From Datura wrightii (taxonomy: Eukaryota > Streptophyta > Magnoliopsida > Solanales > Solanaceae), in the NCBI GenBank assembly GCA_035772735.1, contig JASDFA010000006.1:32281501-32345500 (forward strand): 64,000 nt of DNA, given 5' to 3'. Each line of letters opens with the position of its first letter. The stretch's first letter is position 1. The notes under the pieces are model-generated. The model saw only the letters and a program-made list of their open reading frames with translations, made no database searches and was not told the origin of the DNA. A program made the translations under genes and the position numbers. Below, one piece after another: positions 36,596-46,633 of the stretch.

Positions 36596-37821
36596 TCAAT
36601 CGAAGTATTCAACTTCTTCGTCAGGTGTCGTTGCCTCGTCCCCCATATCTGAATCGCCCCCGCTGTCCTCATCTGACTCAACATTTGAGTCCTCACGGCG
36701 TGTCTCCTCATCGGTGGGGACATCATCGTCTACAAGCTTCACAAAAGCTGGCCCCACTCGGCATAGAGCCCGAGCATTTTCGCCGAAGGGGTAATCCAAG
36801 TCGAGCTGCCATAGCTCATCTTCCGTTGCTGGCCTCCCGCCTATGCGCAACTGCAGCATCTGCATCCCGTACATGCGGGCCATATATTGATCATCCCGAG
36901 CATGTCACTCGGCTAATGTGAGAATTGGCCCATGAGTGGTGTCGGGTGCCTTGGTTTTGGTGATGTCCAAGTCACGCCTATCCATTTGCGGGATGTAGTC
37001 CAGGGCCTCTTCCTTGATATCCAGGCCTCTCAGAAACGTGGTGAGCAAACCACCAAACCCGTACCTGTGCCCTTGATGCAAACGGGCCCTCTTCATGGCG
37101 GAGATGATCACTTCCCAACATTTATCTCAAGCCCTTTCATCAGGGCATAAACCAAGCAGACTCGATCCCGGGTGACATCTGTCATGTGCACCCTCGGGAT
37201 CAGGCAGGAACACACAATTTTAAGCCAAATCCTGGCTTCCCTGTTCATTTGGGAGTAAGGCAGTGTCTGATGGTAGCCCCACTCCTTGTGCCTGCTCCAC
37301 CGCGCTATCGAACGGGCTCCACACAGAGTGCGTCTGGTATCCGCATAAGGTGGAGTTATGTTCAGCTGCCAGAGTACATGGGTGTCTGTGTCCCGCGCCC
37401 CCAATATAGCATTCAGGTGATGGGGCTCAAAGGTGACAACCTGCCCCCTTATCTTTACGGTGTGACTGCAGAGTGTAGGGTTACAGTTTGCGTAGAACTC
37501 CCAAATCAGATGGAGATTGCACTCCTTGGGCTCTTTGAAGATGAAGTTCAACCCGGCAGTGTCAATCCGGTGTACGATTATAGGGAATTCCTGTGCAAGT
37601 GGCTCCCTTTCAATGTGCTCCTCAGGGAAGTATTTGGTCTCCTTATGTTTTGAATACCATTTCTTCCCTTCGTCCGTCACCCATCGGGTTCCTTATTGAC
37701 GGCGTTGGCCGCGCGGAACCGTTTGTGCTGCTGGAACTACTGTTCCCAGTCTAATCCTCTTTCTACCGGTACCTGATGTAGATGTGCCCTTTCTTTGTCT
37801 TGCCTACTTGACATCGTTCAT
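36596..37821 (-). pseudogene. Extra ORF of T2: plant transposon protein-like
   Basis: The minus-strand ATG at 37821 opens a frame that, apart from two early stops, runs to 37108 (190 codons open from 37680). A 1-nt loss near 37109 moves into the next frame to 36907 (TGA), and the same frame goes on to 36596. Total is about 400 codons. Visible: basic GRKRIRL near the start; FPEEHIEREPLAQEFPIIV; WEFYANCNPTLCSHTV; KIRGQVVTFEPHHLNAILG; then RVCLVYALMKGLEINVGK; an acidic Asp/Glu/Ser-rich C-terminus. The EFYAN...RG...N..LG core resembles, from memory, the Pfam putative plant transposon protein family (PF20167). It is not env, RT or integrase. The same core occurs antisense in X1 (44600-45590). Function unknown. 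Confidence 0.65.
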
Positions 37822-38459
37822 GTCAAATCAAACAGATAGTCCCAATGTTATTCAAGTCAAAATTTAACTTCGACTAAGGTTGGGTTGAGTTAGGCCACCC
37901 CACTCTTAGTCTTTAGCCCCAATTAAAACTATTCGGCAAGACACTCATGCTTTCCCAATTTTTACAATCAACATGCCTCGTGCATTCAGATAAGTCGATG
38001 GAATAATTACTAAGTACTACTTAGACTTCATACAACGCATAACAATATCACCATCGATTCCATTTCATCACATAGCACTTAGCCAAGAATTGTTTCAACA
38101 CAACCACCTATGCAATTCACCAATTTCATTTTCCCGAAAATTCCCTTGTATATTTAGCATATTCATATATATTCACTACCTACTTCACCTTACCCATCAT
38201 GCACAACCCAAAATTTTCACATTTCAACCACATTTAGTTTCTTCCTATTTAAATTCCAACCCTAGCTACCAATTTCGCAAAAATTCAATCAAACATGTAT
38301 TCATTGAGTTCATATACTCACAACGATACTATGAAGATCAATCAATCATACTTTAAATGAATTCAAGCTTAATTTACACTTAGGGCAAGCTTTACTCAAC
38401 TCACATGCTCAAAAATTGAAAATTTAGGCACAAATTGAGGTTAAGCTCAAGAACATACC
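37822..38459 (-). other. T2 leader between internal array and extra ORF
   Basis: A/T-rich, without a recognised gene on either strand. It could be an untranslated leader or intron of the extra-ORF transcript: a donor-like AAGGTATG lies at its upstream edge, but no convincing acceptor was found before 37821. Confidence 0.35.
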
Positions 38460-38968
38460 TTAAATTCGATGAACTCGAAGAAAAGTTGAAGAAACTTCGA
38501 TCCAAGGTCCGTGTCACATTGGGGGAGGGGGGATTTTAGGGAGTTTATCGCGGAGGGGAGTGGGAGATGGGAAAAATGAGGGGATTTCAGGGTTAAAAAG
38601 AGGTTTTTTTTCGCGCGGGTCACCCGGTGTGACCCGACGCGAATAACACCTCAACATGTCTCGGAGGGTAACTCGGAGCACCCCCTCTGTGACACGGAGC
38701 CATCGCACCAGCCTTCTGGAATTTGAAAAAATTCTAGAATGGGCTTCAACATGTCACAGAGGGTAACGTGGAGGCCCTCCTTCGTGACACAGAGCCAACG
38801 CATAGGCTCACTGTAATGCCACTTTTTTTATTTTTCTCACCTCATTTTTTTCCTTTGCGATTCTTTGGTTAGAATTCATAGGTTTCAAACACGAACACAA
38901 TTTTTGTTTTTATTTTTATTATTATATTTTTCTTTTTCTTTTTAACTAATTCTACTCATCTATTATAA
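38460..38968 (-). promoter_or_regulatory. Internal promoter-like region with T2 LTR word array
   Basis: About 640 bp upstream of the extra-ORF ATG. Bases 38625-38815 hold the same words as the T2 LTR: repeated CGGAGGGTAAC, CTCTGTGACACGGAGCC and GTGACACAGAGCCAACGC. A GGGTCACCCGGTGTGACCC inverted repeat lies at about 38616-38634. Downstream on the minus strand come a CTTTTTAACCC segment, a C/T-rich stretch, and AAGGTATG, which looks like a splice donor. In the LTR the words likewise stand just upstream of the TATA box. Promoter role is inference. The landmark GGGAGGCAACCCA-like sequence (38977-38999) lies just beyond. Confidence 0.45.
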
Positions 38969-39083
38969 GAATTTCATGGGTTGCCTCCCGTGCAGCGCCT
39001 GGTTTACCCTCGCGACTCAACATCATTAAAGCTCAATCATCCTCTAGAGTGACGGACGTCTTCTCTCAACTACCGTCCTCACC

Positions 39084-41502
39084 TTAGTAATGCTTACACC
39101 GCTGCCCATTGACTAAGAACATGGAACTTCGATCTTCTAGCCACAACTCCAGTTTTGGGGTTTCCTTAATCGGTGGTTTTCCCACTATATCTCGAGAATC
39201 AACAATCTGAAAAATATATGCTTGATTTAGCACGTTGATTGCTGAAAGCTCCTCATATATGGCTAGAAGCTTCGTGGCCTTGTACACATCAAATACCTCC
39301 ACCTTGTCATGTGCCCGCATGGTTAGCTGCCCTGCAGCTACATCAATCAACGCTTTCCCGGTTGCCAAGAAAGGGCGTCCAAAAATAAATGGGACTTCCG
39401 CATCCTGCTCAAAATCCATCACAACAAAATCTACCAGGAAGATAAGGGAGCCCACTTGCACCAACACATCCTCCACAATGCCATCTGATCTGGCCAAAGA
39501 ATGTTCCGCTAACTGTAAGATCACTGTAGTTGGTCTATACTGCCCAGCCCCAATATCTTGAATACCGATGTCAGCATCAAGTTAATGCTCGCTCCCAAAT
39601 CGCATAATCCGCGAGCTCAGATACTTTTCTCTATTGTAATTTCAATTGTAAAGCTCCCAGGGTCCTTGAGCTTTGTGGGCAACCTGTTCTGTATCCGAGA
39701 AGTGCACTCCTCCATAAGCGCCATCGTAGCATACTCCGTCAGCCTGCTTTTGTTCGCCACGATGTCCTTGATATACTTTGCATACTTCGGCACTCCCTGC
39801 AAAACATCAACAAGAGGTAAATTAATGTGTACCTATTTAAGCACCTCCATGAACTTTTTGAAACAAGCTTCCTCCTTTTGTTTCTTTAATCTTTGAGGGA
39901 ACGGGGGTGGTGGTCTTTGGTTCAGCTTCCTTCTTCTTCCCCCTCTCATCATCGTGTTCCCTTTCTTTCTCCACTGCTCCTGACTGCTGAGGTGGTCTTT
40001 CTGGTTCCACCTCCTTGAGTTGTAAACCACTCCTTGTAGTCACTGCATTTACTTGCTTGGGATTCGGGTCAGCGTCACTCGGTAGTCCTCCTCTTGGCCT
40101 GGTGTTTTAAGCTCCAACTAGTTGCCCAAACTGGTGCTCCAACGCCTTTGTAGCTAACTGATTGTTCTTTACATCGGCCGCTAATTTTACATAGTCAGCC
40201 TGCAATTGAGCTTGGTTAGCTATCATTGTTTTAAACATTTCCTCAATGCTGGGTGGTGGTGATGGAGGAGGGGCATTATTGCTTCTGTATTGAGTTTGAT
40301 AGTTCTGCTGCCCTCCTTGATTTCTCTGCGCACCCTGATTCGAACTCTGCCCTTGATGGTTGTTACTACCCCAGGAGAAATTCGGATGATTCCTCCAATT
40401 AGAGTTGTAGTTGTTGCCATACTGTTGGTGATTATTTCTCTGTACATTACCAACAAAGTTCACTGAATCAGGATTTGCACCACAACACTCAGCTGAGTGT
40501 TCATTACTACCGCATACTTCACACCAAAACTACTACACTACATTAACTAGGGCTTGAGGTTAATGCAAGCACATATTGCTGAAATGGGTGTTGAGTTGAT
40601 TCTGTAACGTAGCTATCTGTGCAGCGATAGCTGTAAAACCATCCACTTCTAAGATTCCTGCCGCTTTCCTTGTTCCTCCTCTAGAAGAGTCTGCATTCCA
40701 CTCTGGATTTCCCTGCGAAATACGGTTTAACAAAGTATACAGCTCCTCATAAGTCTTTTCTAATGATTGTCCCCCAGATGCTGAGTCTAGAAAATTTTTT
40801 GTGTGGGGTTCCAAACCCTCTATGAAAGTATGCACCAGCACATCATTGGACTGGTGAAGGTGAGGACAATCCCTTAGCAATGATTTGAACCTTTCCCAAG
40901 CTTGACACAAATTCTCCCCCTCTCTTTGTTTAAAACTTAGAATCTGACTTCTAAGTCTTGCTGTTTTACCGGATGGAAAGAACCGTATCAAAACTTTTCT
41001 TGCAAGATCATCCCAAGTGGTGATGGAATTAGGTGGCTCAGCTTTGAACCACCTCTTTGCATCTCCTAATAGTGAAAATGGAAATAATGTAAGCCTTACG
41101 TAATCAGATGATACTCCATTGGGGATGTAAGTGTCACTTATCTCCAAAAAGTTTTGGATGTGTTGTTGTGGATCTTCGTGAGGGAGACTTGTGAATTGCC
41201 CGCTAGTGTGCAGTAATTGCACCATATTCTGTTTAAGCTCAAACCTCCCTCCTGGCTCAGGTTTACAAATACTTGATGTAACATTGTTAGCATGTGGGAT
41301 TGCCACTTCGCGAACCGACCTAGCTGCCATTTACTCGGGCACTAACACAACCCTTACAAGTGGTGGATTCTGCTGTTGCTCCAGGATTGTCTATCTGAGC
41401 AACTGTAGCTTTCTCGCAAGAGCTTCCCTTCTTTGATGATGGAACTGTCTTTCCGGCTCTAAGTATGGATCCACCAGCTCCTTGTCTCTTGCCAGTGTTC
41501 AA
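39084..41502 (-). pseudogene. Athila-type gag-protease of T2
   Basis: The largest open part (40560-41330, 256 codons) is the capsid-like region with FSLLGDAKRWFKAEPPNSIT, KVLIRFFPSGKTARLR, QREGENLCQAWERFKSLL and HTFIEGLEPHTKNFLDSA. The same frame passes three stops, then CEVCGSNEHSAECC (knuckle-like), MNFVGNVQRNN and, after another stop, TTRSGLQLKEVEPER. The protease has VPKYAKYIKDIV, LKDPGSFTIEI, an intact CDLGASINLM active site near 39570, and FIFGRPFLATGKALIDV (39084-39524), with one stop and one shift. The ATG at 41502 opens an N-terminal part in another frame. Coding stops where RT would start. Confidence 0.85.
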
Positions 41503-41602
41503 TAGAATTCAATATCTGCAAAAGACAGGCTAAGATCAAGTTGTCAGCACTTATATAGAAATTGTAAACTAACACTAAGAAAACAATTTTACCAATTGTC
41601 AG

Positions 41603-41620
41603 TCCCCGGCAACGGTGCCA
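41603..41620 (-). promoter_or_regulatory. Primer binding site of T2 (tRNA-Asp type)
   Basis: Minus strand TGGCACCGTTGCCGGGGA differs at one base from the Athila tRNA-Asp site. A 6-nt spacer (41621-41626) separates it from the LTR. Confidence 0.85.
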
Positions 41621-41626
41621 AAAACT

Positions 41627-43130
41627 TGTTCGGAATGTTTCGCAACTACACGCAAGTGCACGTGGTCGAACAAGTAGTAAAATGGCTAAAGTAAGCCAAG
41701 TATCGATCCCACAGGGACTGAACCAAGGTAATAATCGAATTAAGTGTTAATGAACTCTAACTCTAGAAATGCAGACAACAATTTAAAGAAGATTTTGAGA
41801 GGTTGTTTCCTAATTTATACTAATCTAAGAAAAAATGATAAAGTGAGTCTGAACTATAGTAATGAGCAAGCTGAGGCCAAAACGAACATGCAGGGAAGTA
41901 ATTTATCGATACAATTCGGTTAATCTTTCCTTCGGTTGCTAGTCAAGAATTATTGCCTATGGAGAGAAACTTCCGTATTCTACCCAACTTAAGAATCATG
42001 AACCTTCAACCTACATTTTTGTGATAAAAGAATTTCATATTCTAGCCATATGAAACTGATTCCTTAATTGACTAATACGACTTTCGAACATATTTCTATT
42101 CTGAAGGTAAATCAATTCTCAATTTTCCCAAACTAAGAAGAGATCATATCTTACCAATTCACAAGTTTTCAATTTCTTTCCTTTTCAAGATAAAACTGGA
42201 TTTTTTAGATATACAATAACATTAGCCAGATATTAATGCAGTAAGAACAAGAATTGATAGAACAACCATTGAAATAAAAGATGAAAACTGAATTAATCAA
42301 CAATTACATTCTACTACAATTGTTCTTAACCTCAGCAAAAAGTGAATTTCGCCACTCATTTGTGGATTAAACATCATCAAACGAGTATAAATCATACAAA
42401 CAATTGAAATAAAGGAGGAAGAGTTAGAGAAGAACCCTAATTTCGTCCCCCCAACTGCCTGTAACCCACGTCCTTGCTCAACTAAGTCAGAATAATTAAA
42501 ATAAACCTATGTGTGCTATTTATACTAGTGGAAATTTTTCCCAGAATAACGAGCAACATGTCGCGGACTGCATCGCGGAGCACTGCCTCCGTGACATGGG
42601 GCTAACGCGGACCCTCTTTAGAATCAGGTCCCTCAGCATTTTACTCATCAGCGTGCCACGGCATGCAACGCGGGGCTTGGCCAATGTGCCACGGCGCCAT
42701 CGCGAACCCTTACTGGAATTTGATGTTCCAGGTAAATATCCCCAATGTGCCACGGCTTGTATCGCGTGGCATTGCCTCCGTGTCACGGAGGCAACGCGGA
42801 CCTTCACTGGAAATTTGCCAAAATAAATCATCCAAGGCAGAATGCCTCCGCGATGGCAGCGTAACACGACTCCATCGCGGAGCCCCTATATTTGCTTCTT
42901 TTACTTGACCTTTTCCACTGCTCGCTTCTGAGTCCATTCCTGATTTTCACCAACATGCATCTTAGCTTCCTAAAATTACATTTTTCCTGCAAAACAACAC
43001 TAATCATGTTGGTTAGTATAAATTCACAATTTAACTACAAATCACATGAGAATGTACAAATAACGATAGATAAACAAGACGAAATGAAGAAATTGAGTAT
43101 CACTTGGGCATATAATTCTTCCCAAGATCA
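41627..43130 (-). repeat. 5' LTR of T2
   Basis: The 1504-bp partner of 33307-34805. The word cluster is at about 42545-42900, with CCTCCGTGTCACGGAGG at 42775-42791. TATA box TATAAATAG is at about 42516-42524, directly downstream on the minus strand. The 3' LTR lacks 4 bp present here at about 41690. Confidence 0.9.
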
Positions 43131-43567
43131 GTAGTACAAGTTAGTCAATTTCATATTAAATATATAATGTTATGTGAACTAATCATAGTCAGTCGATGAT
43201 GCCTACCAATATGTGTGGTATACGGATACTGCCTTACTACTCCTTTTGATTGTGGGTTGTGGCAGGAGAATTGTAGTTTCATGATTGGCAAATGCGATCC
43301 TCAGCGTCAACTTCCGCATTTCATCCGTAGGTGAAGTTTTGTCCTTTATTTCTCGGTATTCTAATAAAACTCTTGTATCTGTCCTGACTAGATCGTGGGA
43401 GAGTCAAGGTTTTTTTGGGAAATATTTCATTGATACTTTTAAATATTTTGATTTGTGTAAATTAATAATTATGGTAAATAGTTTATTTCATTTTTCAAAA
43501 AGGGGTTCCCCTATCGAGCTAGAGTCTATGTAGGTGCCCTCACGATTCATCCTATAGGGTCATGTCA
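43131..43567 (+). repeat. 5' LTR of X1, second part
   Basis: Continuation of X1 after T2, starting with the second GTAGT. It ends in CCTATAGGGTCATGTCA, a TG...CA-compatible LTR end, 3 nt before the primer site. The ORF at 43285-43533 is non-coding LTR sequence. Confidence 0.75.
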
Positions 43568-43570
43568 AAT

Positions 43571-43582
43571 TGGTATCCGAGC
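43571..43582 (+). promoter_or_regulatory. Primer binding site of X1 (tRNA-iMet type)
   Basis: TGGTATCCGAGC differs by one base from TGGTATCAGAGC. Together with the LTR start at 56859 it fixes X1 as a plus-strand element. Confidence 0.75.
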
Positions 43583-44599
43583 ATCTAGGTTATTGGTCTC
43601 ACAAGTACAAGAGCAATGTCGAGTAGATTCTTGTGGATTGGTGTGTAGACATTCACATCTAATCTTCAGAAGACAACATGGCATTTAGGAAGTCCTTCCC
43701 TTTATTCTTTCCTACTGTGTCATCTGAGTTTGTTGGTCGCCTGTGTTGAATCAACTTTGTATCTGGAGGACTCCAATTGGTATCTAGATAGGCCCAATTG
43801 GTATATGGCGATGTGAATTATAGAATGATATGAGATAAACTAGTGGGCGAAATTGACTTAAGTTGACCTAAGGGACAAAAATCCCTACAGGTGTCCTGCT
43901 TAGCGAGTTTTACTACAACAAGGTGTATCTCACTGTAGCGGACTTGCTATAGCAAGGAATGGACCATCGCATGCAGCGGAAGGACGATCACTATAGAGGA
44001 AAGCTGCTAGGAAGAATCCCAAAATCCCCTACAACAATAGGTGTGTCGACTACAACACAAATAAGCAATACGAACTAGGGGAAATAATGATAGGATATAA
44101 TAAACAAAGGGTCAAACACAGCCATTTTCTGAGGATGCCAAATGGGCACCTGTAACAAATTGTAGTAGGAAATAGGTAATAACCAAAAACTAGCAAAAGG
44201 AGAACAAGAATTTTCATACATGCCCCAAACGGGGGCAACTCAAATCAATATCTAAAAGGGAAGTAGGGGAGGGAGGAACACCACAACCATGATCAACTAG
44301 AGGCCGGAGGGAGGGACGAACACCACAACCATGATCAACTAGAGGCCTTATTGCTACCGCTACTGAGGTCCCTGGCAACCTTGTCCTCGAACTAGCTGAG
44401 GAAAGAGAATTCTGGAAGGTCTTTTCTAGTCATCTAGGGCATCCTGGATATGGGAAAAAGGGTTTTCAGGATCTTCTTGATCCCCTTCCACATGCGGATG
44501 AAGAGCTTGTCTCCGGAGCACCGCTTTCTCTTCTCCCTCTCCAAGTCCTCTCTGAGCTCCATATAGGCCTAGTCAAAGGAGGCAATCATATCCTACACC
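43583..44599. other. X1 internal leader with word array and short duplication
   Basis: No coding sequence recognised. 43900-44050 carries X1-type words (CACTGTAGCGGAC, TTGCTATAGCAA, CACTATAGAGG, CTACAACA). At 44266-44347 a segment of about 42 bp including ACCACAACCATGATCAACTA is duplicated in tandem with two copies. Confidence 0.65.
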
Positions 44600-45590
44600 C
44601 CCTCTGGATCCGTAGCAGTTGTGCTAGATGGCCGGCTACCTGACGGAGATCTAGGAAACCCTCCCAACAACTCTCGCATAGAAGCAATCGCTATCTTAAC
44701 TCGCTCGAAGGGACCCACTGACATGTGCTGGCCCCATCATTCCCGTTGTCAGAAACAGTCTTCCTCTTCTTCTTACCCTTCCCCATTGCACCCTTTACCC
44801 TTAAACGATCAAAGGGTATATCGCAGGCTACAATGACATCCCTGGCCTCCCGGTGTACCTTGGCCCATGTGCAAAGCAGAGTAATAAGAGAGGGAAAAGG
44901 CAGGTCAGTGATGTACTTGGTTGAGAAGTACCTCCACTCCTCGAATATTCAAGCCCCCACATTTACTTGTACTTCGCTTAAGATACAGGTCACCACCAAA
45001 GCTCAGGTATAGGTCACATCGGTGATATTGGTGGATAGGAGAATCCTTCGGGATACCAAAGTTAGCCACCTCTAAGCATCAACAGTGAAGTGGGTATCCT
45101 GAATATCAGTCAGGGTGATGCCCTAATGGGACGAGGCCCTGTGCTCCTCTACCACAAGGGTATCCACAAGCCACCACCCATTCCCATCTATATCCCAGAC
45201 CCTCAGCTCGTCCTTAGAAGGATTTAGCAGACCCAATGCCTCATTAATGGCATTAGTGGTTAACAAGATTTGCCTCCCTCTGACATAGGCGACTAGTTCC
45301 GAGCGATTCCAAACCACGGTGGAAATGTTGGCATAGAACTCCCTCACCCAAGCCTCGTTAACTTTGTAGGGCTACTTAATCAGCGGACCACACCCCATCT
45401 CCTGGAGGTGGGCATAGAACTCCGACGCCTTTTCCACCGCTTCCTGCATGATAAATCCCCTCTCGTGTATCAGACCCTTGGTTACCTGCTCATTTTGCCG
45501 GAACTGGCATTGGTCGGTCACGAACCGAATATAGTCGGAAGTGTGTCTTTTGCCGCTGCTAAAAGACATGGAGATAATAAGATCCTTTGA
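44600..45590 (-). pseudogene. Antisense transposon protein-like pseudogene in X1
   Basis: The minus-strand frame begins near 45569 (MSFSSGKRHTSDYIRF). A stop at 45372-45374 separates it from VREFYANISTVVWNRSELV, AYVRGRQILLTTNAINEALG (45123-45347). More stops follow, then TDLPFPSLITLLCTWAKVHR, ARDVIVACDIPFDRLRVKG and a basic KGKKKKT tail to about 44700. The EFYAN...RG...N..LG core matches the T2 extra ORF, so both belong to one family, from memory like PF20167. It reads opposite to X1 itself. It is dead as it stands. Confidence 0.6.
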
Positions 45591-45659
45591 AAAATAAGTT
45601 TATAAGGTGATCAAAGCAAATAAAAAGATGAAAATTGAGACCAGAAATAGAGAATAGGG

Positions 45660-46400
45660 GACACAGCTCACTCCTTAGGCAGGATAGCTGTAGTGATCAA
45701 GGTTCTGCCGCAGCAAGTCCGCAGTAGCAAATTAGGACCATATGATGGGTCCACTACAGTGACAAAGATGCCCTGCATAATAAATCGTCTTCCTCAGCAG
45801 ACCTCCGACCCCAAAATTAGAGATTGGGTTTCCAACCTCTGTTTTTCTCTAAATTAGGCACAGATCGAGCCAGGTGTAGACTTACCCCTACCCTACCAAC
45901 CCTTTACATCCCAATAGAAGTATGGATTTCAGTCTGAAAGGATCTGAGAAGTAAAACCATAACCCTACCTAAACCCCATCATTATTCAAGCAAACAACTA
46001 CATGAAACAAGCTAGGAACACACAAAGAAAGATAGAGAACACTTGGGGTCGTAAATGCAAGTAGCATGCTTCGAGAATCTAGTCGAATGGTTCAAAAAGA
46101 AACCTACCCACACCACCCCAATAACCATACCAAAATAGTACAAGTAGGCTTGACATCATAACCATTCTATAGTAAATGCAAAAAAGTAAGTATGAAAATA
46201 AGGATTATCGGAGAAAATTGAGCAAAGGCTGTCGGAGAGATGAGAGGATTTGCCTAAAAGTTTGAGTGAAAATGGTAAGAATGAGATAGAAAACCATTGT
46301 TCTAGCCTTTAAACTGATTTTTGATTCTCTACAGTGGACAAATTTCTGTTGTAGTCAGATATGAGTCATTGCAGCGGACAGACCTAAGCCAGCAACATTT
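45660..46400 (-). promoter_or_regulatory. X1 word arrays upstream of the antisense ORF
   Basis: Two clusters of X1-type words: 45680-45770 (GCTGTAGTGATC, CTGCCGCAGCAAG, CCACTACAGTGAC) and 46330-46392 (CTACAGTGGAC, TTGTAGTCAG, TTGCAGCGGAC). Between 46200 and 46330 the minus strand has TTTAAAGGC and a C/T-rich leader, which resembles a promoter. These words match the X1 LTR, which argues that this region is native to X1 and not another insertion. Promoter activity is inference. Confidence 0.4.
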
Positions 46401-46518
46401 CAAATTCATCTATGGGTCAACCAGATTTAAGTCCCCAATAGAGAAAGTTCTATAAGAATCAGTGGCACATAGGCCATGAGTAAACAATATAATTCACAAA
46501 AGTTAAATTCGGAAGACT

Positions 46519-46523
46519 TAGGG
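46519..46523. repeat. Target-site duplication of G5, left copy
   Basis: TAGGG at 46519-46523 is repeated at 56586-56590, immediately outside the two G5 LTRs. It confirms the element limits and insertion into X1. Confidence 0.9.
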
Positions 46524-46633
46524 TGTCACACCCCACCTTGGGGGGGGTATGACTGGCACCTAGTGCCCTAACAAAGTTTGTCACACCCCGCCTTGGGGGG
46601 GATGACTGGCACCTGGTGCCCTACTGGGACCTG
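46524..46633. repeat. Duplicated U5 terminus of G5 LTR
   Basis: The last 55 bp of the LTR occur twice (starts at 46524 and 46579; in the partner LTR at 53876 and 53933). Each unit ends with the LTR end GGGGTGTGACA plus AACTTTGT, the spacer that normally lies between LTR and primer site. The unit also contains the palindrome GGCACCTGGTGCC and a G run of variable length. Confidence 0.85.

Larger units (their letters stand above)
33307..43130 (-). mobile_element. T2: complete Athila-type non-autonomous element with extra ORF
   Basis: A 9.8-kb element with TSD GTAGT, paired LTRs (33307-34805 and 41627-43130; about 30 substitutions by eye, near 98% alike), tRNA-Asp-type primer site and polypurine tract. 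On the minus strand the order is 5' LTR, gag, protease, end-of-pol landmark, a promoter-like region with the LTR word array, an extra ORF, a non-coding region, and 3' LTR. RT, RNase H and integrase are absent. It lies inside the X1 5' LTR. Confidence 0.9.

Noticed and set aside
36596..37821. Env-like protein in T2
   Set aside because: The position is that of the Athila env-like ORF, but no signal peptide or membrane segment is visible and the sequence matches the transposon-protein-like core seen in X1.
37821..38460. Intron between internal promoter and extra ORF of T2
   Set aside because: A donor-like AAGGTATG is present but no convincing acceptor was found before the ATG; kept only as a possibility.
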